A stretch of DNA of 44,250 nucleotides, taken from contig JAJPEN010000072.1 of assembly GCA_021166835.1 (NCBI GenBank), positions 1-44,250 of the forward strand, read 5' to 3'. Position 1 is the first letter of the stretch, and the number at the start of each line of letters is the position of its first letter. The translations under genes were made by a program, and so were the position numbers. The notes beneath the pieces are model-generated. The model was not told where the DNA came from. It made no database searches and saw only the letters and a program-made list of their open reading frames with translations. Below, in pieces: positions 32,988 through 41,737 of the stretch. The stretch is from Burkholderiaceae bacterium. GTDB lineage: Bacteria; Pseudomonadota; Gammaproteobacteria; Burkholderiales; Burkholderiaceae.

Positions 32988-35042
32988 GTGGTGCTCCCCG
33001 CACTCGTCGCCGCCGCCATCTCGCTGGCAGCCGTACCCGCCTGCGCACAATCGCTCGAGCCCGTGACCGTCACCGCGACGCGCAGCGTCCAGCGCGCCTT
33101 CGACGCCCCCGCCTCGGTCGACGTCGTCGGCGCGGACGAGATCCGCGCGCAGCGTCCGGGCGTGAACCTGTCGGAGGCGCTGGGCAGCGTGCCCGGCCTC
33201 CAGGTGCAGAACCGGCAGAACTTCGCGCAGGATCTGCAGGTGTCCTCGCGCGGCTTCGGCGCGCGCGCGAGCTTCGGCGTGCGCGGGGTGCGCCTCGTGC
33301 AGGACGGTGTGCCGCTCACGATGCCCGACGGACAGGGGCAGACGGGCCTGTTCGATCTCGACGGCGCCGAGCGCATCGAAGTGCTTCGCGGCCCCTTCGC
33401 CGCGCTGTACGGCAACTCGTCTGGCGGGCTCGTCACCGTGTTCACCGAGGATCCGCCGCAGCAGCCGACCTTCGGCGTGCAGGCCGGCGCAGGCAGCTTC
33501 GGTGCGCGCAAGCTCGGCATCGAGCTCGGCGCCACTACCGGTGCACTCGGCGCGCGCGTCGACGCCTCGCGCTTTCGCACCGACGGCTGGCGCGATCACA
33601 GCCGCACGCGCCGCGACCTGGCGAACGCGCGACTGGTCTGGTCCGGCGACACGAGCCGCTTCTCGCTCAGCGCCACCGCGCTCGACCAGCCCGACACGCT
33701 CGATCCGCTCGGCCTGACGCGCGCGCAGCTCGCTCGCGACCCGCGGCAGGCCGGCGCCGGCGCCGTCGCCTTCGACACGCGCAAGAGCGTCGATCACCGG
33801 CAGATCGGCGCCGACTGGCAACGCCGGATCGGCGACGACTCCACGCTGCGGGTACGCGCCTACGGCGGCGAGCGCGGGCTGCGCCAGTTCCTCGCCTTCA
33901 GCGGCGCCGCATCCGGCTCGTCGGGCGGAGTCGTCGATCTCGATCGCGGCTTCGGCGGGCTGAACCTGCAGTGGACGAAGAGCGTGCGCACGGCGAACGG
34001 GCGCATCGACGCGACGATCGGCGTCGACTACGACCGGATGAACGAGCGGCGCAAGGGCTTCGTCAACGGCGGGGGTGTCGTCGGTGCGCTGCGACGCAAC
34101 GAGTCCGACACGGTGCGCGACTTCGACCAGTACGCGCTCGCCGAGTGGTGGATCACGCCGCAGTGGAAGCTCGCCGGCGGCGCACGCCGCTCTAACGTCC
34201 GCTTCACGGTACGCGACGCCTTCGTCGATGCGACGAATCCCGACGACTCGGGATCGCGCGAGTATTCCGCAACGAGTCCGGTGCTCGGCCTGCTCTACGC
34301 GCTGTCCGACTCGGCGAACGTCTACGCGTCGGTGGGCCGCGGCTTCGAGACGCCGACCTTCGCCGAGCTGGCCTACCGGCCGGACGGCAGCCCGGGCCTG
34401 AACTTCGACCTGCAGGCCAGCCGCAGCACGAACTACGAGATCGGCCTGAAGTGGCGCCCCGCAACAGGCACGCACGCGAAGCTCGCGCTGTTCCGCACCG
34501 ATACGCGCGACGACATCGTTCCCGACGCCAACGTCGGCGGCCGCACCACCTTCCGCAACGCCGCGCGCACCGCGCGCCGCGGCGTCGAGCTCGGCGTCGA
34601 CTCGATGCTCGGTCGCGGTTTCGCCGCATCGCTCGCGTGGACGTGGATGCAGGCCGAGTTTCGCGACTACCGCGCTCTCGACGGCAGCGTGCTGTCGGGC
34701 AACCGCCTGCCCGGCGTGCCGAAAGCCTCGCTCTTCGCCGAGGCGACCTGGCGCCACGCGACCAACGGCTTCGTGGCCGGCGTCGAGGCTTCGTGGAGCG
34801 GCAAGGTGGCCGTCGACGACGCGAACACCGAGCACGCCGACGCGTACGCCGTGGCGAACCTGCGCGCCGGCTTCGACCTGCGCGCCGCCGGCTGGCGCGT
34901 CGAACCCTTCGTCCGGGTCGACAACGTCTTCGATCGCCGCTACGTCGGCTCGGTGATCGTCAACGCGGCGGGCGGGCGCTTCTACGAGCCGGCGCCGAAA
35001 CGAAACTTCTACGCCGGCGTGCGGGCGCAGACGACGTTCTAG
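32988..35042 (+). CDS. pqqU: TonB-dependent outer-membrane receptor, YncD/PqqU-like
   Basis: Predicted 684-residue outer-membrane receptor. A signal peptide (ending near PACAQS) is followed by a TonB-box-like PVTVTATR. The plug has NLSEALGSVPGLQVQNRQN, SRGFGARASFGVRGVRL and TMPDGQGQTG. The barrel ends in VGSVIVNAAGGRFYEP and a terminal F. These segments match, from memory, E. coli YncD, reported as the pyrroloquinoline-quinone transporter PqqU, which shares the VPGLQVQNRQN, PDGQGQT and VGSVIVN blocks. PQQ uptake is therefore a good working call, with general siderophore import less likely. The start is GTG at 32988, one base after the EcsC-like stop; the next codon is also GTG. Confidence 0.85.
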   Translation: MVLPALVAAAISLAAVPACAQSLEPVTVTATRSVQRAFDAPASVDVVGADEIRAQRPGVNLSEALGSVPGLQVQNRQNFAQDLQVSSRGFGARASFGVRGVRLVQDGVPLTMPDGQGQTGLFDLDGAERIEVLRGPFAALYGNSSGGLVTVFTEDPPQQPTFGVQAGAGSFGARKLGIELGATTGALGARVDASRFRTDGWRDHSRTRRDLANARLVWSGDTSRFSLSATALDQPDTLDPLGLTRAQLARDPRQAGAGAVAFDTRKSVDHRQIGADWQRRIGDDSTLRVRAYGGERGLRQFLAFSGAASGSSGGVVDLDRGFGGLNLQWTKSVRTANGRIDATIGVDYDRMNERRKGFVNGGGVVGALRRNESDTVRDFDQYALAEWWITPQWKLAGGARRSNVRFTVRDAFVDATNPDDSGSREYSATSPVLGLLYALSDSANVYASVGRGFETPTFAELAYRPDGSPGLNFDLQASRSTNYEIGLKWRPATGTHAKLALFRTDTRDDIVPDANVGGRTTFRNAARTARRGVELGVDSMLGRGFAASLAWTWMQAEFRDYRALDGSVLSGNRLPGVPKASLFAEATWRHATNGFVAGVEASWSGKVAVDDANTEHADAYAVANLRAGFDLRAAGWRVEPFVRVDNVFDRRYVGSVIVNAAGGRFYEPAPKRNFYAGVRAQTTF

Positions 35043-35106
35043 GTCGGGCACGCGCTACGCCCGCCTCCCGCGACGCATACGAAGCTACATCACGGCCGCT
35101 CGCGCG

Positions 35107-36678
35107 CTATCCGCCGATGTTCCTCGAGACGTCGGGATACAGGGCCTTCCGAACATCCCTCTTCATGATCTTGCCGTAGCCGTTCTTCGCGAGTTCGTCC
35201 ACGAAATGGAACCTGCCCGGCTTCTTGAACGCGGACAAGTGGGCGACGCACCATGCGCCCAACTCGTCCTCGGCGGCGGTCGCTCCCGGCCGGAGCGACA
35301 CGGCCGCGACTACCATTTCCCCCCACTCCGGATGCGGAACGCCGAAGACGGTCGCTTCGCGCACGTCGGGATGGTTGTAAAGCACCTCCTCGATCTCGCG
35401 GGGATAGATGTTCGTCCCTCCCTTGATGATCATGTCCTTCAGGCGATCGGTGATGTAGAGGTAGTGATCCTCGTCCATGTACCCGACGTCGCCGGTATGC
35501 AGCCAGCCGTTTCGCAAGGTCTGGCTCGTCGCTTCCGGATCGTCCCAGTATCCCTGCATGACGAGATCGCCGCGGACGACGATTTCGCCCGTGGAATTCG
35601 GCGGAAGGATTTCGTCGTCTTCGCCCACGATGCGCGCCTGTACGCCATAGGACTCGCGGCCCACGGAGGCCAGGCGCATCGCAGCGGCCTCGCCGGAGGC
35701 TACGTGTTCCTCCTTTGGCAGCCACGTACATGCAAGCGGCGCTTCTCCCTGCGCGAACACGCCGACGAAGATCGGACCGAAACGCCGGATGGCCTCCTTC
35801 AGGCGTTCCACATACATCGGCGCGGCCCCGTACATCACCGTCCGCAGGCTCGACAGGTCTTGCCTCACTGGCCAGGGAGCGTCCAACAGGCGCTGGATCA
35901 TCGTCGGAACGAGCATGCACTTGGTGACGCGTTGCCGATCGACCAGTTCATAGAAGTCGTCCGGGCGGAATCCCCGAAACGTGGGAAAGACGTGCGCCCC
36001 CGAGCCCGCCACCTCGTGGAACACCATCAACCCGGCTGCGTGGCTCATCGGCGTGAGCACAGCGAGGCGGTCGTCGCGCCCCACGGGCAGCGATTCGATG
36101 AGCTGCGTTTCTACCATCGTTCGCAGGCTGCGGTGCGTATGCATCGCGCCCTTCGGTTGTCCGGTCGTTCCGGAAGTGAAGAAAATCCACGCGAGGTCCC
36201 GGTCGCTCACTTCCACGTCCGGGATCGCCTGCGCGGCCGCGAGCAGACTTTCGTAATCGACGACGCCGGGAATCGACGACGGATCCATCCCGATGACGTG
36301 CTTCACCTCCGAAAAATCATTCCGTACCGACAGCAGGTCGCCGAGACGCTCATTGCTCGCCAGGAGCGCCTTGGCGCCGCACTTTCGTAGCATGAACGCA
36401 TACTCACTCGCATGCAGGCGCGGGTTCATCGGAACGAGCACCAAGCCCGCTCTCAGCGGCGCGAGCAGACACTCGATGGCGCGAGGTTCGATCTCGACGA
36501 CGATGCCGACCCGGTCGCCGCGTCGCAGGCCGAGGCGGAGCAGCGCCCCGGCCAGTCGACCGACGCGCTCGTCGAGCGACCGGTAATCCATCACCGCGTC
36601 GCCGTGCAGAATCGCGGGTCGATCTGGATGCAACCTCGCTGCCCGGGTGAGGAAATAGGCCAGATTCAACAGATCCAT
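35107..36678 (-). CDS. AMP-forming acyl-CoA ligase
   Basis: Predicted 523-residue adenylate-forming enzyme that activates a carboxylic acid as acyl-AMP and then acyl-CoA. The phosphate loop is TSGTTGQPKG (168-177). A5-like segments are around VMYGAAPMYVERL, A7 is GWLHTGDVGYMDED, A8 is DRLKDMIIKGGTNIYP, and the catalytic lysine is K503 in YGKIMKR. The Gly-Ala-Ala loop resembles medium/long-chain and aryl-acid ligases, but the acid cannot be fixed. It is the last gene of the TetR-led minus-strand unit, 21 bases after dctM, with a CGGAG ribosome site. Association with a TRAP transporter suggests the imported acid is its substrate. Confidence 0.9.
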   Translation of the reverse strand: MDLLNLAYFLTRAARLHPDRPAILHGDAVMDYRSLDERVGRLAGALLRLGLRRGDRVGIVVEIEPRAIECLLAPLRAGLVLVPMNPRLHASEYAFMLRKCGAKALLASNERLGDLLSVRNDFSEVKHVIGMDPSSIPGVVDYESLLAAAQAIPDVEVSDRDLAWIFFTSGTTGQPKGAMHTHRSLRTMVETQLIESLPVGRDDRLAVLTPMSHAAGLMVFHEVAGSGAHVFPTFRGFRPDDFYELVDRQRVTKCMLVPTMIQRLLDAPWPVRQDLSSLRTVMYGAAPMYVERLKEAIRRFGPIFVGVFAQGEAPLACTWLPKEEHVASGEAAAMRLASVGRESYGVQARIVGEDDEILPPNSTGEIVVRGDLVMQGYWDDPEATSQTLRNGWLHTGDVGYMDEDHYLYITDRLKDMIIKGGTNIYPREIEEVLYNHPDVREATVFGVPHPEWGEMVVAAVSLRPGATAAEDELGAWCVAHLSAFKKPGRFHFVDELAKNGYGKIMKRDVRKALYPDVSRNIGG

Positions 36679-36699
36679 AACCGAGTCGCTCCGGTGCTG

Positions 36700-37992
36700 C
36701 TAGCGCATCAGGGACGGGAGGTACAGGGAGACATCGGGTATCGTCGCGACGATGAGAAGAATCACGAGGCTTCCGACGATGAACGGGAGCAGCCCGCGAA
36801 ACACAGTACCCGCGCTCAGGTTCTCGGTGACACCGCTCAATACAAAGGCGTTCAGGCCGACGGGTGGCGTGATCAGCGATATCTCGGCCACGATGACGAC
36901 GAGAACGCCGAACCAGACGAGATCGAACCCGTAGCCGGCGACGATCGGATAGAAGATCGGGACCGTCAGCAGAATCATCGACAGCGTTTCGAGCAGGCAA
37001 CCGAGCGCCAGATAGATGCCGATGATCGCCGCGATCACCATCCACGCAGGGGCGTTCAACTCCTTTACCCACAGGCCCAGCTGGTCCGGAAGCCCCGACA
37101 GGCTGATGAAGTTCGAGAAGACGAGCGCGCCGAACAGCACGAAGAACAACATTCCGCTAGTACGCGCCGATTCCCCGAGGACCTCGTACAGCGAGCGCCA
37201 CCCCAGAGTGCCCCGGAAGGCCGCGACGAGAAATGCCCCTGCCGCGCCGATGCCGGCCGCTTCCGTCGCTGTGAAGACTCCACCGTAGATGCCGCCGATC
37301 ACGACGACGAAGAGCGCGAGTACCGTCCACACCTCGCGGATCGCCGTCCATCGCTCGCCGCGCGCCACACGCTCGCTGCACGGCCCCCATTGCGGCCGCA
37401 GCGTCGTCACGACGCCGATGACGGCCATGTAGATCACTATGCTCAGCATTCCGGGAATGACGCCGGCGACGAACAGTTTTCCGATGTTCGTCTGCGTCAT
37501 GATCCCGTAGATCACCATCGCGACGCTCGGCGGAATGAGGATTCCGAGAGTTCCGCCAGCGGCGATCGATCCGGCGGCGAGTTCGTCCGCATAGCCATAG
37601 CGCCGCATCGAGGGCATGGCCACTTTCGCCATTGTCGCCGTGGTCGCGACGCTCGAGCCGCAGACCGCTGCGAAGGCGCCCGAAGCCGCGATCGTCCCCA
37701 TCGCCAGGCCACCGCGGTGATGCCCGAACAGGAGGTTTCCCGCGCGATACAACTGCGCGGAGAGACCGCCGACGGTCAACAGGTTCCCCATCAGCACGAA
37801 AAGCGGAAGCACGGACAGCGTGTAGGCGAAACCGGTATCGAACATCGTCTGACCGACGCTGGCCAGCGCAGTGCTCCAGCCGATCTGCAGGGCGATGCCG
37901 AAATAACCCACGACGAGCATCGAATAGGCGATCGGGATCCGCGCCAGCATCAAGGCGAACAGCACCGCGAATCCGATGACCGCTTCGCTCAT
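36700..37992 (-). CDS. dctM: TRAP transporter large permease (DctM)
   Basis: Predicted 430-residue inner-membrane protein with about twelve helices, the ion-coupled permease of a TRAP system. Conserved pieces include LARIPIAYSMLVVG, AFAAVCGSSVATTATMAKVA with the sodium-site serines and threonines, GGTLGILIPPSVAMVIYG, and LITPPVGLNAFVLSGV near the C-terminus. The ATG at 37992 overlaps the small-permease stop by four bases. The length is standard for DctM (about 425-430). It works with DctQ and DctP encoded just upstream. Confidence 0.94.
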   Translation of the reverse strand: MSEAVIGFAVLFALMLARIPIAYSMLVVGYFGIALQIGWSTALASVGQTMFDTGFAYTLSVLPLFVLMGNLLTVGGLSAQLYRAGNLLFGHHRGGLAMGTIAASGAFAAVCGSSVATTATMAKVAMPSMRRYGYADELAAGSIAAGGTLGILIPPSVAMVIYGIMTQTNIGKLFVAGVIPGMLSIVIYMAVIGVVTTLRPQWGPCSERVARGERWTAIREVWTVLALFVVVIGGIYGGVFTATEAAGIGAAGAFLVAAFRGTLGWRSLYEVLGESARTSGMLFFVLFGALVFSNFISLSGLPDQLGLWVKELNAPAWMVIAAIIGIYLALGCLLETLSMILLTVPIFYPIVAGYGFDLVWFGVLVVIVAEISLITPPVGLNAFVLSGVTENLSAGTVFRGLLPFIVGSLVILLIVATIPDVSLYLPSLMR

Positions 37993-38477
37993 TTCGGACT
38001 CGCCAGTTCGAGAGCCGCCTGCCACACCTTGCCCACGAGGAGCAGAGCGGCGACGGCGCACATTGAGGCGACGAAACAGGCGACCGGTGCGACGGGGACG
38101 AGCAGCACCGCCGTCGTCATCGCATCGCGCTCGACCATAACGGCCTTTACGAAGAGTTGCCAGGCGATGGCGATCATCGCGACCGTGCAGATCACATACA
38201 CCACGACGCGACGCCAGAGGCGCAGCCGTTCCGGATACCACCGGTCGAGCAGATCGATGGCGATATGCTCTTCGCGCAACTCGACGAGCGGCAGACTGGC
38301 GAAGACCGCGACGGCAAGAAGCATTTCAGTTAACTCGAAGCCCCCCGGCAGCGGCTTGCCGAATACGTAGCGGCCAACGACGTCGGCCACGGTCAGGCAC
38401 ATCAGTGCGAACAGCGGAACGGCGGACGTCACCGTCAACGACCAATCCAGGAACGACCGGAATCCGACACCGTTCAT
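37989..38477 (-). CDS. dctQ: TRAP transporter small permease (DctQ)
   Basis: Predicted 162-residue membrane protein with four hydrophobic helices. LFALMCLTVADVVGRYVFGKPLPGGFELTEMLL carries the DctQ signature (VADVVGRYVFGKP), and REEHIAIDLL follows. It bridges DctP and DctM. The ATG at 38477 has GGAG seven bases upstream and is preferred over an ATG at 38501 that would add eight residues. It overlaps dctM by four bases. The 70-base gap to dctP shows no clear terminator. Confidence 0.9.
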   Translation of the reverse strand: MNGVGFRSFLDWSLTVTSAVPLFALMCLTVADVVGRYVFGKPLPGGFELTEMLLAVAVFASLPLVELREEHIAIDLLDRWYPERLRLWRRVVVYVICTVAMIAIAWQLFVKAVMVERDAMTTAVLLVPVAPVACFVASMCAVAALLLVGKVWQAALELASPK

Positions 38478-38547
38478 GTTCGCGCTCCGTGCAAGGCCCA
38501 TGCGACGCTTCGCCGTTCGATCCCCGGGAAGGCGGGTCGGGAAGCTC

Positions 38548-39567
38548 CTACTGCGGCTTCCCGCTTTCTGCGATCTGCTCGCGGAAGTAGCGCAACGCCT
38601 CCGAGCCGTCCATGCCCTTCGCCTTGATCTCGTCGAGCCAGAGCTTCTCCACGTGCGAAGTCATCGCCCGGATCTCACTCCTGAGCTGATCGCTCGCGAC
38701 TGTCAGCCGGTGTCCGGAAGCCTCGAGTTCCTTCAACGCCTTCGCATCCCCCGCATCGAACACGCCGCCTGCCAGGCGAACCAGCGCTTCTCCGGAGGCG
38801 GCGTCCAATGCGGCTCTGGCTTCCGGGCTGAGCGACTGATACTTGCCTTCGTTCATACCCACGAAGAACGTGGCGAAATAGAAGCCGCCGGGGACGAGCA
38901 GCGTATGGGTCGTGACCTTGGGAAGGTGGAAGGCCGCCATCGATTCCATCGGAAGCAGCGTGCCGTCCGCAACGCCCGACGACAGAAGCTCGTACGACTC
39001 GGTGGCGGGCTTGAGCAGAGGAACCATCTTCAGCGACGATGCGATCTCGTGCAGGTACCCGCCGGTCACGCGCACCTTCAGGCCCTGCAGGTCGCCCAGG
39101 GACCGGATCTCCTTCTTCGTGTGCACCTGCCCAGGTCCGTGCGAGAAGAGGCCGAGAAGACGAACGCCCTTGTACTCGTCCAGTGGCGCGAAGTACTTCT
39201 GGTGCGTTCGCCAGGCGGCCAGCGAGACGGAAGTGGCGCTGTTGCCGATGAACGGCAACGTGTAGAGCTTGTCGCTCACGAAGAGGCCGGGCGTATAGCC
39301 CGGCACGCCGATCACGACGTCGGCAACACCATCGCGCGCCAGCGCGAAATGCGCCGATGGAGCGCCGAGCGCCATAGGGAGCTGCCGGATGACGAGGCGT
39401 CCGTTCGACTTCTCCCGGACCGACTCAATCCACGGCTTGATGATCTGCGTCGTTATCGGGTGCGTCGGCGGAAGCCAGTTCGACATCTTCAGCACTTCCT
39501 GCCCACGCGCCGCGCCCGACGAAAGAGCGGCGAGCATCGAAAACGCAAGAACGGCGATTCTCTTCAT
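38548..39567 (-). CDS. dctP: TRAP transporter solute-binding protein (DctP)
   Basis: Predicted 339-residue periplasmic binding protein. A signal peptide (MKRIAVLAFSMLAAL to SGAARG) precedes mature QEVLKMSNWLPPTHP. DLQGLKVRVTGG holds the arginine that typically salt-bridges a carboxylate, and YELLSSGVADGTLLPMESM is a typical DctP segment. TRAP binding proteins capture organic acids for the DctQM permease. The ATG at 39567 follows AAGGAG. Placement beside a CoA ligase and a crotonase suggests an aromatic, fatty or branched carboxylate. Confidence 0.92.
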   Translation of the reverse strand: MKRIAVLAFSMLAALSSGAARGQEVLKMSNWLPPTHPITTQIIKPWIESVREKSNGRLVIRQLPMALGAPSAHFALARDGVADVVIGVPGYTPGLFVSDKLYTLPFIGNSATSVSLAAWRTHQKYFAPLDEYKGVRLLGLFSHGPGQVHTKKEIRSLGDLQGLKVRVTGGYLHEIASSLKMVPLLKPATESYELLSSGVADGTLLPMESMAAFHLPKVTTHTLLVPGGFYFATFFVGMNEGKYQSLSPEARAALDAASGEALVRLAGGVFDAGDAKALKELEASGHRLTVASDQLRSEIRAMTSHVEKLWLDEIKAKGMDGSEALRYFREQIAESGKPQ

Positions 39568-39590
39568 GATCCGACTCCTTCGATGACTTC

Positions 39591-40388
39591 TCAGGCTCCG
39601 ATCCAGCTGGCAGGTCTCTTCTCCAGGAAGGCGGAGATCCCTTCGACCGAATCCCGAGCGGTCGCATTGCGAGCCGCGAGCTCGCTGGCGTATTCGTAGG
39701 CGTGCGAGATGCCGAGCTCGATCTGTCGATAGAACGCACGCTTTCCGAGGGCGATCGCGAAAGGCGATTTCCCGGCGATCTCGTTGGCGAGGCTCTCCGT
39801 GGCTTCCTGCAGGCGCTCCGGTTCGACCACTTCGTTCACCAGCCCCATCCGCAGCGCGGTTTCCGCGTCGTGGAGCCGCCCGGTGAGCAGCAGCTGCATC
39901 GCGTGCTTGCGCGCGACGGCACGGCTGACAGCGACCATCGGCGTCGAGCACCACGTGCCGATGTTCACGCCCGGTGTCGCGAAGCGGGCCGTACGCGAGG
40001 CCACCGCCAGATCGCAGGTGGCGACCAGCTGGCACCCGGCAGCCGTTGCAGCTCCCTGCACGCTGGCGATCACCGGTTGCGGCAACTGCTGGATCGTCTG
40101 CATCATCCGGTTGCAGACTGTCGCCAGATGCTTCGAGAACTGTGGCGTCCCGTCCGCGACGATCTGCCGCAGGTCGTGCCCCGCGCAGAACACGTTCCCC
40201 CGGGCCGCGATGACGATCACGCGCACGTCGGCGTCGTCCGCCGTCTCGTCGAAGATGCTCTGCAGCCGCCCGATGACCCCGGTCGAAAGGCTGTTCCCCG
40301 AACTCGGCCGGTTCAAGGTCAGCGTCAGCACCGAATCGGTACGCTCGACCACTACCGGCGCTTCTATCTCGTTCGTTCCGTTGCTCAT
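39591..40388 (-). CDS. Crotonase-family protein, ECHDC3-like, catalytic glutamates absent
   Basis: Predicted 265-residue crotonase fold protein. The oxyanion-hole segment is NVFCAGHDL (65-73). TAAGCQLVATCDLAVAS and RFATPGVNIGTWCSTP closely resemble mammalian ECHDC3. In standard enoyl-CoA hydratases two glutamates lie in the GCEL and PE positions; here they are Q120 and G140. Simple 2-enoyl-CoA hydration is therefore unlikely, and a different CoA-ester reaction or a binding role is possible. The ATG at 40388 overlaps the OsmC stop by four bases. It precedes the TRAP genes and the acyl-CoA ligase in one unit. Confidence 0.88.
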   Translation of the reverse strand: MSNGTNEIEAPVVVERTDSVLTLTLNRPSSGNSLSTGVIGRLQSIFDETADDADVRVIVIAARGNVFCAGHDLRQIVADGTPQFSKHLATVCNRMMQTIQQLPQPVIASVQGAATAAGCQLVATCDLAVASRTARFATPGVNIGTWCSTPMVAVSRAVARKHAMQLLLTGRLHDAETALRMGLVNEVVEPERLQEATESLANEIAGKSPFAIALGKRAFYRQIELGISHAYEYASELAARNATARDSVEGISAFLEKRPASWIGA

Positions 40389-40846
40389 CCTTCCTCCACT
40401 TCGGTTCGATGACGAGACTCGACGAATCGCGTCTCCACCCGGGACCCTGCCGCAATCACCCTGTGAACGGGACATCTGTCGGCGATGTCCCGCAGCTTTT
40501 GCAGAACCGGATCGTCGACGGCTCGCCCGAGCGAGATCATCCTGCGAAACATGGGCGGCTCCGGTGCCCCCCCGGAATCTTCGTGCTCGACCGAAACCCG
40601 AATCGTTCCGACGTCGAAGGCCCTGCGATCGACGTACATCCGCAGCGTCATTGCGGTGCACGCGGCGAGGCTGCCCATCAGCAGCTCGAACGGATCGGGA
40701 CCGCCGTCGGTGCCGCCCGACGATTCGGGCTTGTCCGAGAGGAAGAAATGGCCACGGGCCGCGCAAACCAATCCGTATGGCCCGCTGCCGTTCTCGCTGG
40801 CGAGAACGAGCCGCTTCGTTCCGGCCTTATCGCTCTTCTTCATCAT
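40385..40846 (-). CDS. OsmC-family protein
   Basis: Predicted 153-residue OsmC/Ohr-superfamily protein. The two redox cysteines are in LAACTAMTLRMYVDRR and DRCPVHRVI, the YhfA-like OsmC subgroup pattern. OsmC/Ohr proteins reduce organic hydroperoxides using thiols; the YhfA-like subgroup is less well characterised. A GGTDGGPDPFELLMGSLA core precedes the first cysteine. Its start lies six bases after the TetR stop, and a second ATG is the next codon. Its position in an acyl-CoA operon may reflect protection from lipid or aromatic peroxides, which is inference. Confidence 0.88.
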   Translation of the reverse strand: MMKKSDKAGTKRLVLASENGSGPYGLVCAARGHFFLSDKPESSGGTDGGPDPFELLMGSLAACTAMTLRMYVDRRAFDVGTIRVSVEHEDSGGAPEPPMFRRMISLGRAVDDPVLQKLRDIADRCPVHRVIAAGSRVETRFVESRHRTEVEEG

Positions 40847-40852
40847 CTGCTT

Positions 40853-41482
40853 TCAGGATGCGTTCGAGACGAGCAGGCCATCCACGAGCTGCGCCACGCA
40901 GTGCTCGGCGACCTGCTCCGGCGACCAGCGCCCCCCCTCGCGATACCAGCGGGGAACGACGTTGATCGCGCTCATCATCGTGATGACCGCCAGCCTGCGG
41001 TTAAGCGCGCGAACGAGGCCACGGCGCATCAATTGCGCGATCAGCTTCTCGAGGTCCTTGTGGACGCGCTCGCGGCGCACGTGGATCTCGCTCGCCTCGC
41101 GCTCGGGCAGGAGATGGAAATCGAGGAGAACGGCCCCCGGACTGTCAGAACCAATGAGGGAAAGAACGTACAGCCGGACGAACCGCCGCAGATGCAGCAG
41201 GCTGTCGTCGTCCCGCGACGCTTCGAATGCCCGCTCGAGCGACTCGGTGGCGACGAGGTGGCAGGCCCTGAACAGGTCGATCTTGTTCTCGAAGTAGTAG
41301 TAGATGATCGCCTTACTGATGCCGATCCGCTTCGCGATGTCTTCGACCGACGTCTGGGCGTAACCGGTCGAGCAGAAGACCTCCCCAGCGATCCGGATGA
41401 TCTCCGAGCGCTTGTCCTCGCGCAGCCGATTGCGGTCGAAAGGACTTCCGGCCGCTACGGTGCTGCTATTGCTCGTGACCAC
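40853..41482 (-). CDS. TetR/AcrR-family regulator
   Basis: Predicted 209-residue repressor. The N-terminal helix-turn-helix (KRSEIIRIAGEVFCSTGYAQTSVEDIAKRIGISKAIIYYYFENK region, about 24-66) is classical TetR. The C-terminal helices form a variable ligand-binding domain including ERAFEASRDDD and WYREGGRWSPEQVAEH. The GTG start at 41482 follows GAAGGA five bases away; a nearby ATG is out of frame. It is the first gene of the seven-gene unit to 35107, so it probably controls that unit and itself. The ligand may be the acyl-CoA made by the ligase, as for FadR/PaaR-type TetR regulators. Confidence 0.9.
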   Translation of the reverse strand: MVTSNSSTVAAGSPFDRNRLREDKRSEIIRIAGEVFCSTGYAQTSVEDIAKRIGISKAIIYYYFENKIDLFRACHLVATESLERAFEASRDDDSLLHLRRFVRLYVLSLIGSDSPGAVLLDFHLLPEREASEIHVRRERVHKDLEKLIAQLMRRGLVRALNRRLAVITMMSAINVVPRWYREGGRWSPEQVAEHCVAQLVDGLLVSNAS

Positions 41483-41708
41483 GGACGTCCTTCTTCATCG
41501 TCTTCCCTCTTCCAGAACCAGGTGCGAGCGAGCGTGAAGGCGCAGCCCGCTTCCGCCCCGCAGCGGGAGCGCGAATGATCGATCGACTCGAATCGCCATC
41601 TCCGCCCGAACGGCGGAAGGCGCTGCAGCTACGTGCTACCGGACATCGTGGATTCGTCTCCTCTTGCCCGCAGTCGGTTCATCGCTGACGGGTTGTTCGT
41701 TTTCATGA

Positions 41709-41737
41709 ACCTTACGCCTCGCTTTCGAATGCGTCAA
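41709..41737 (-). promoter_or_regulatory. Candidate promoter of the TetR-led operon
   Basis: On the minus strand TTGACG (41737-41732) is followed after exactly 17 bases by TAAGGT (41714-41709). The -35 matches the consensus at five of six positions, while the -10 is weak. It would leave a leader of about 220 bases before the GTG at 41482. Confidence 0.35.

Noticed and set aside
35043..35106. Terminator between pqqU and the acyl-CoA ligase gene
   Set aside because: The convergent 64-base gap shows no convincing stem-loop by eye.
36412..38370. 652-codon open frame on the plus strand
   Set aside because: Antisense to the TRAP permease genes, with a charged low-complexity product. The minus-strand DctM and DctQ signatures are clear.
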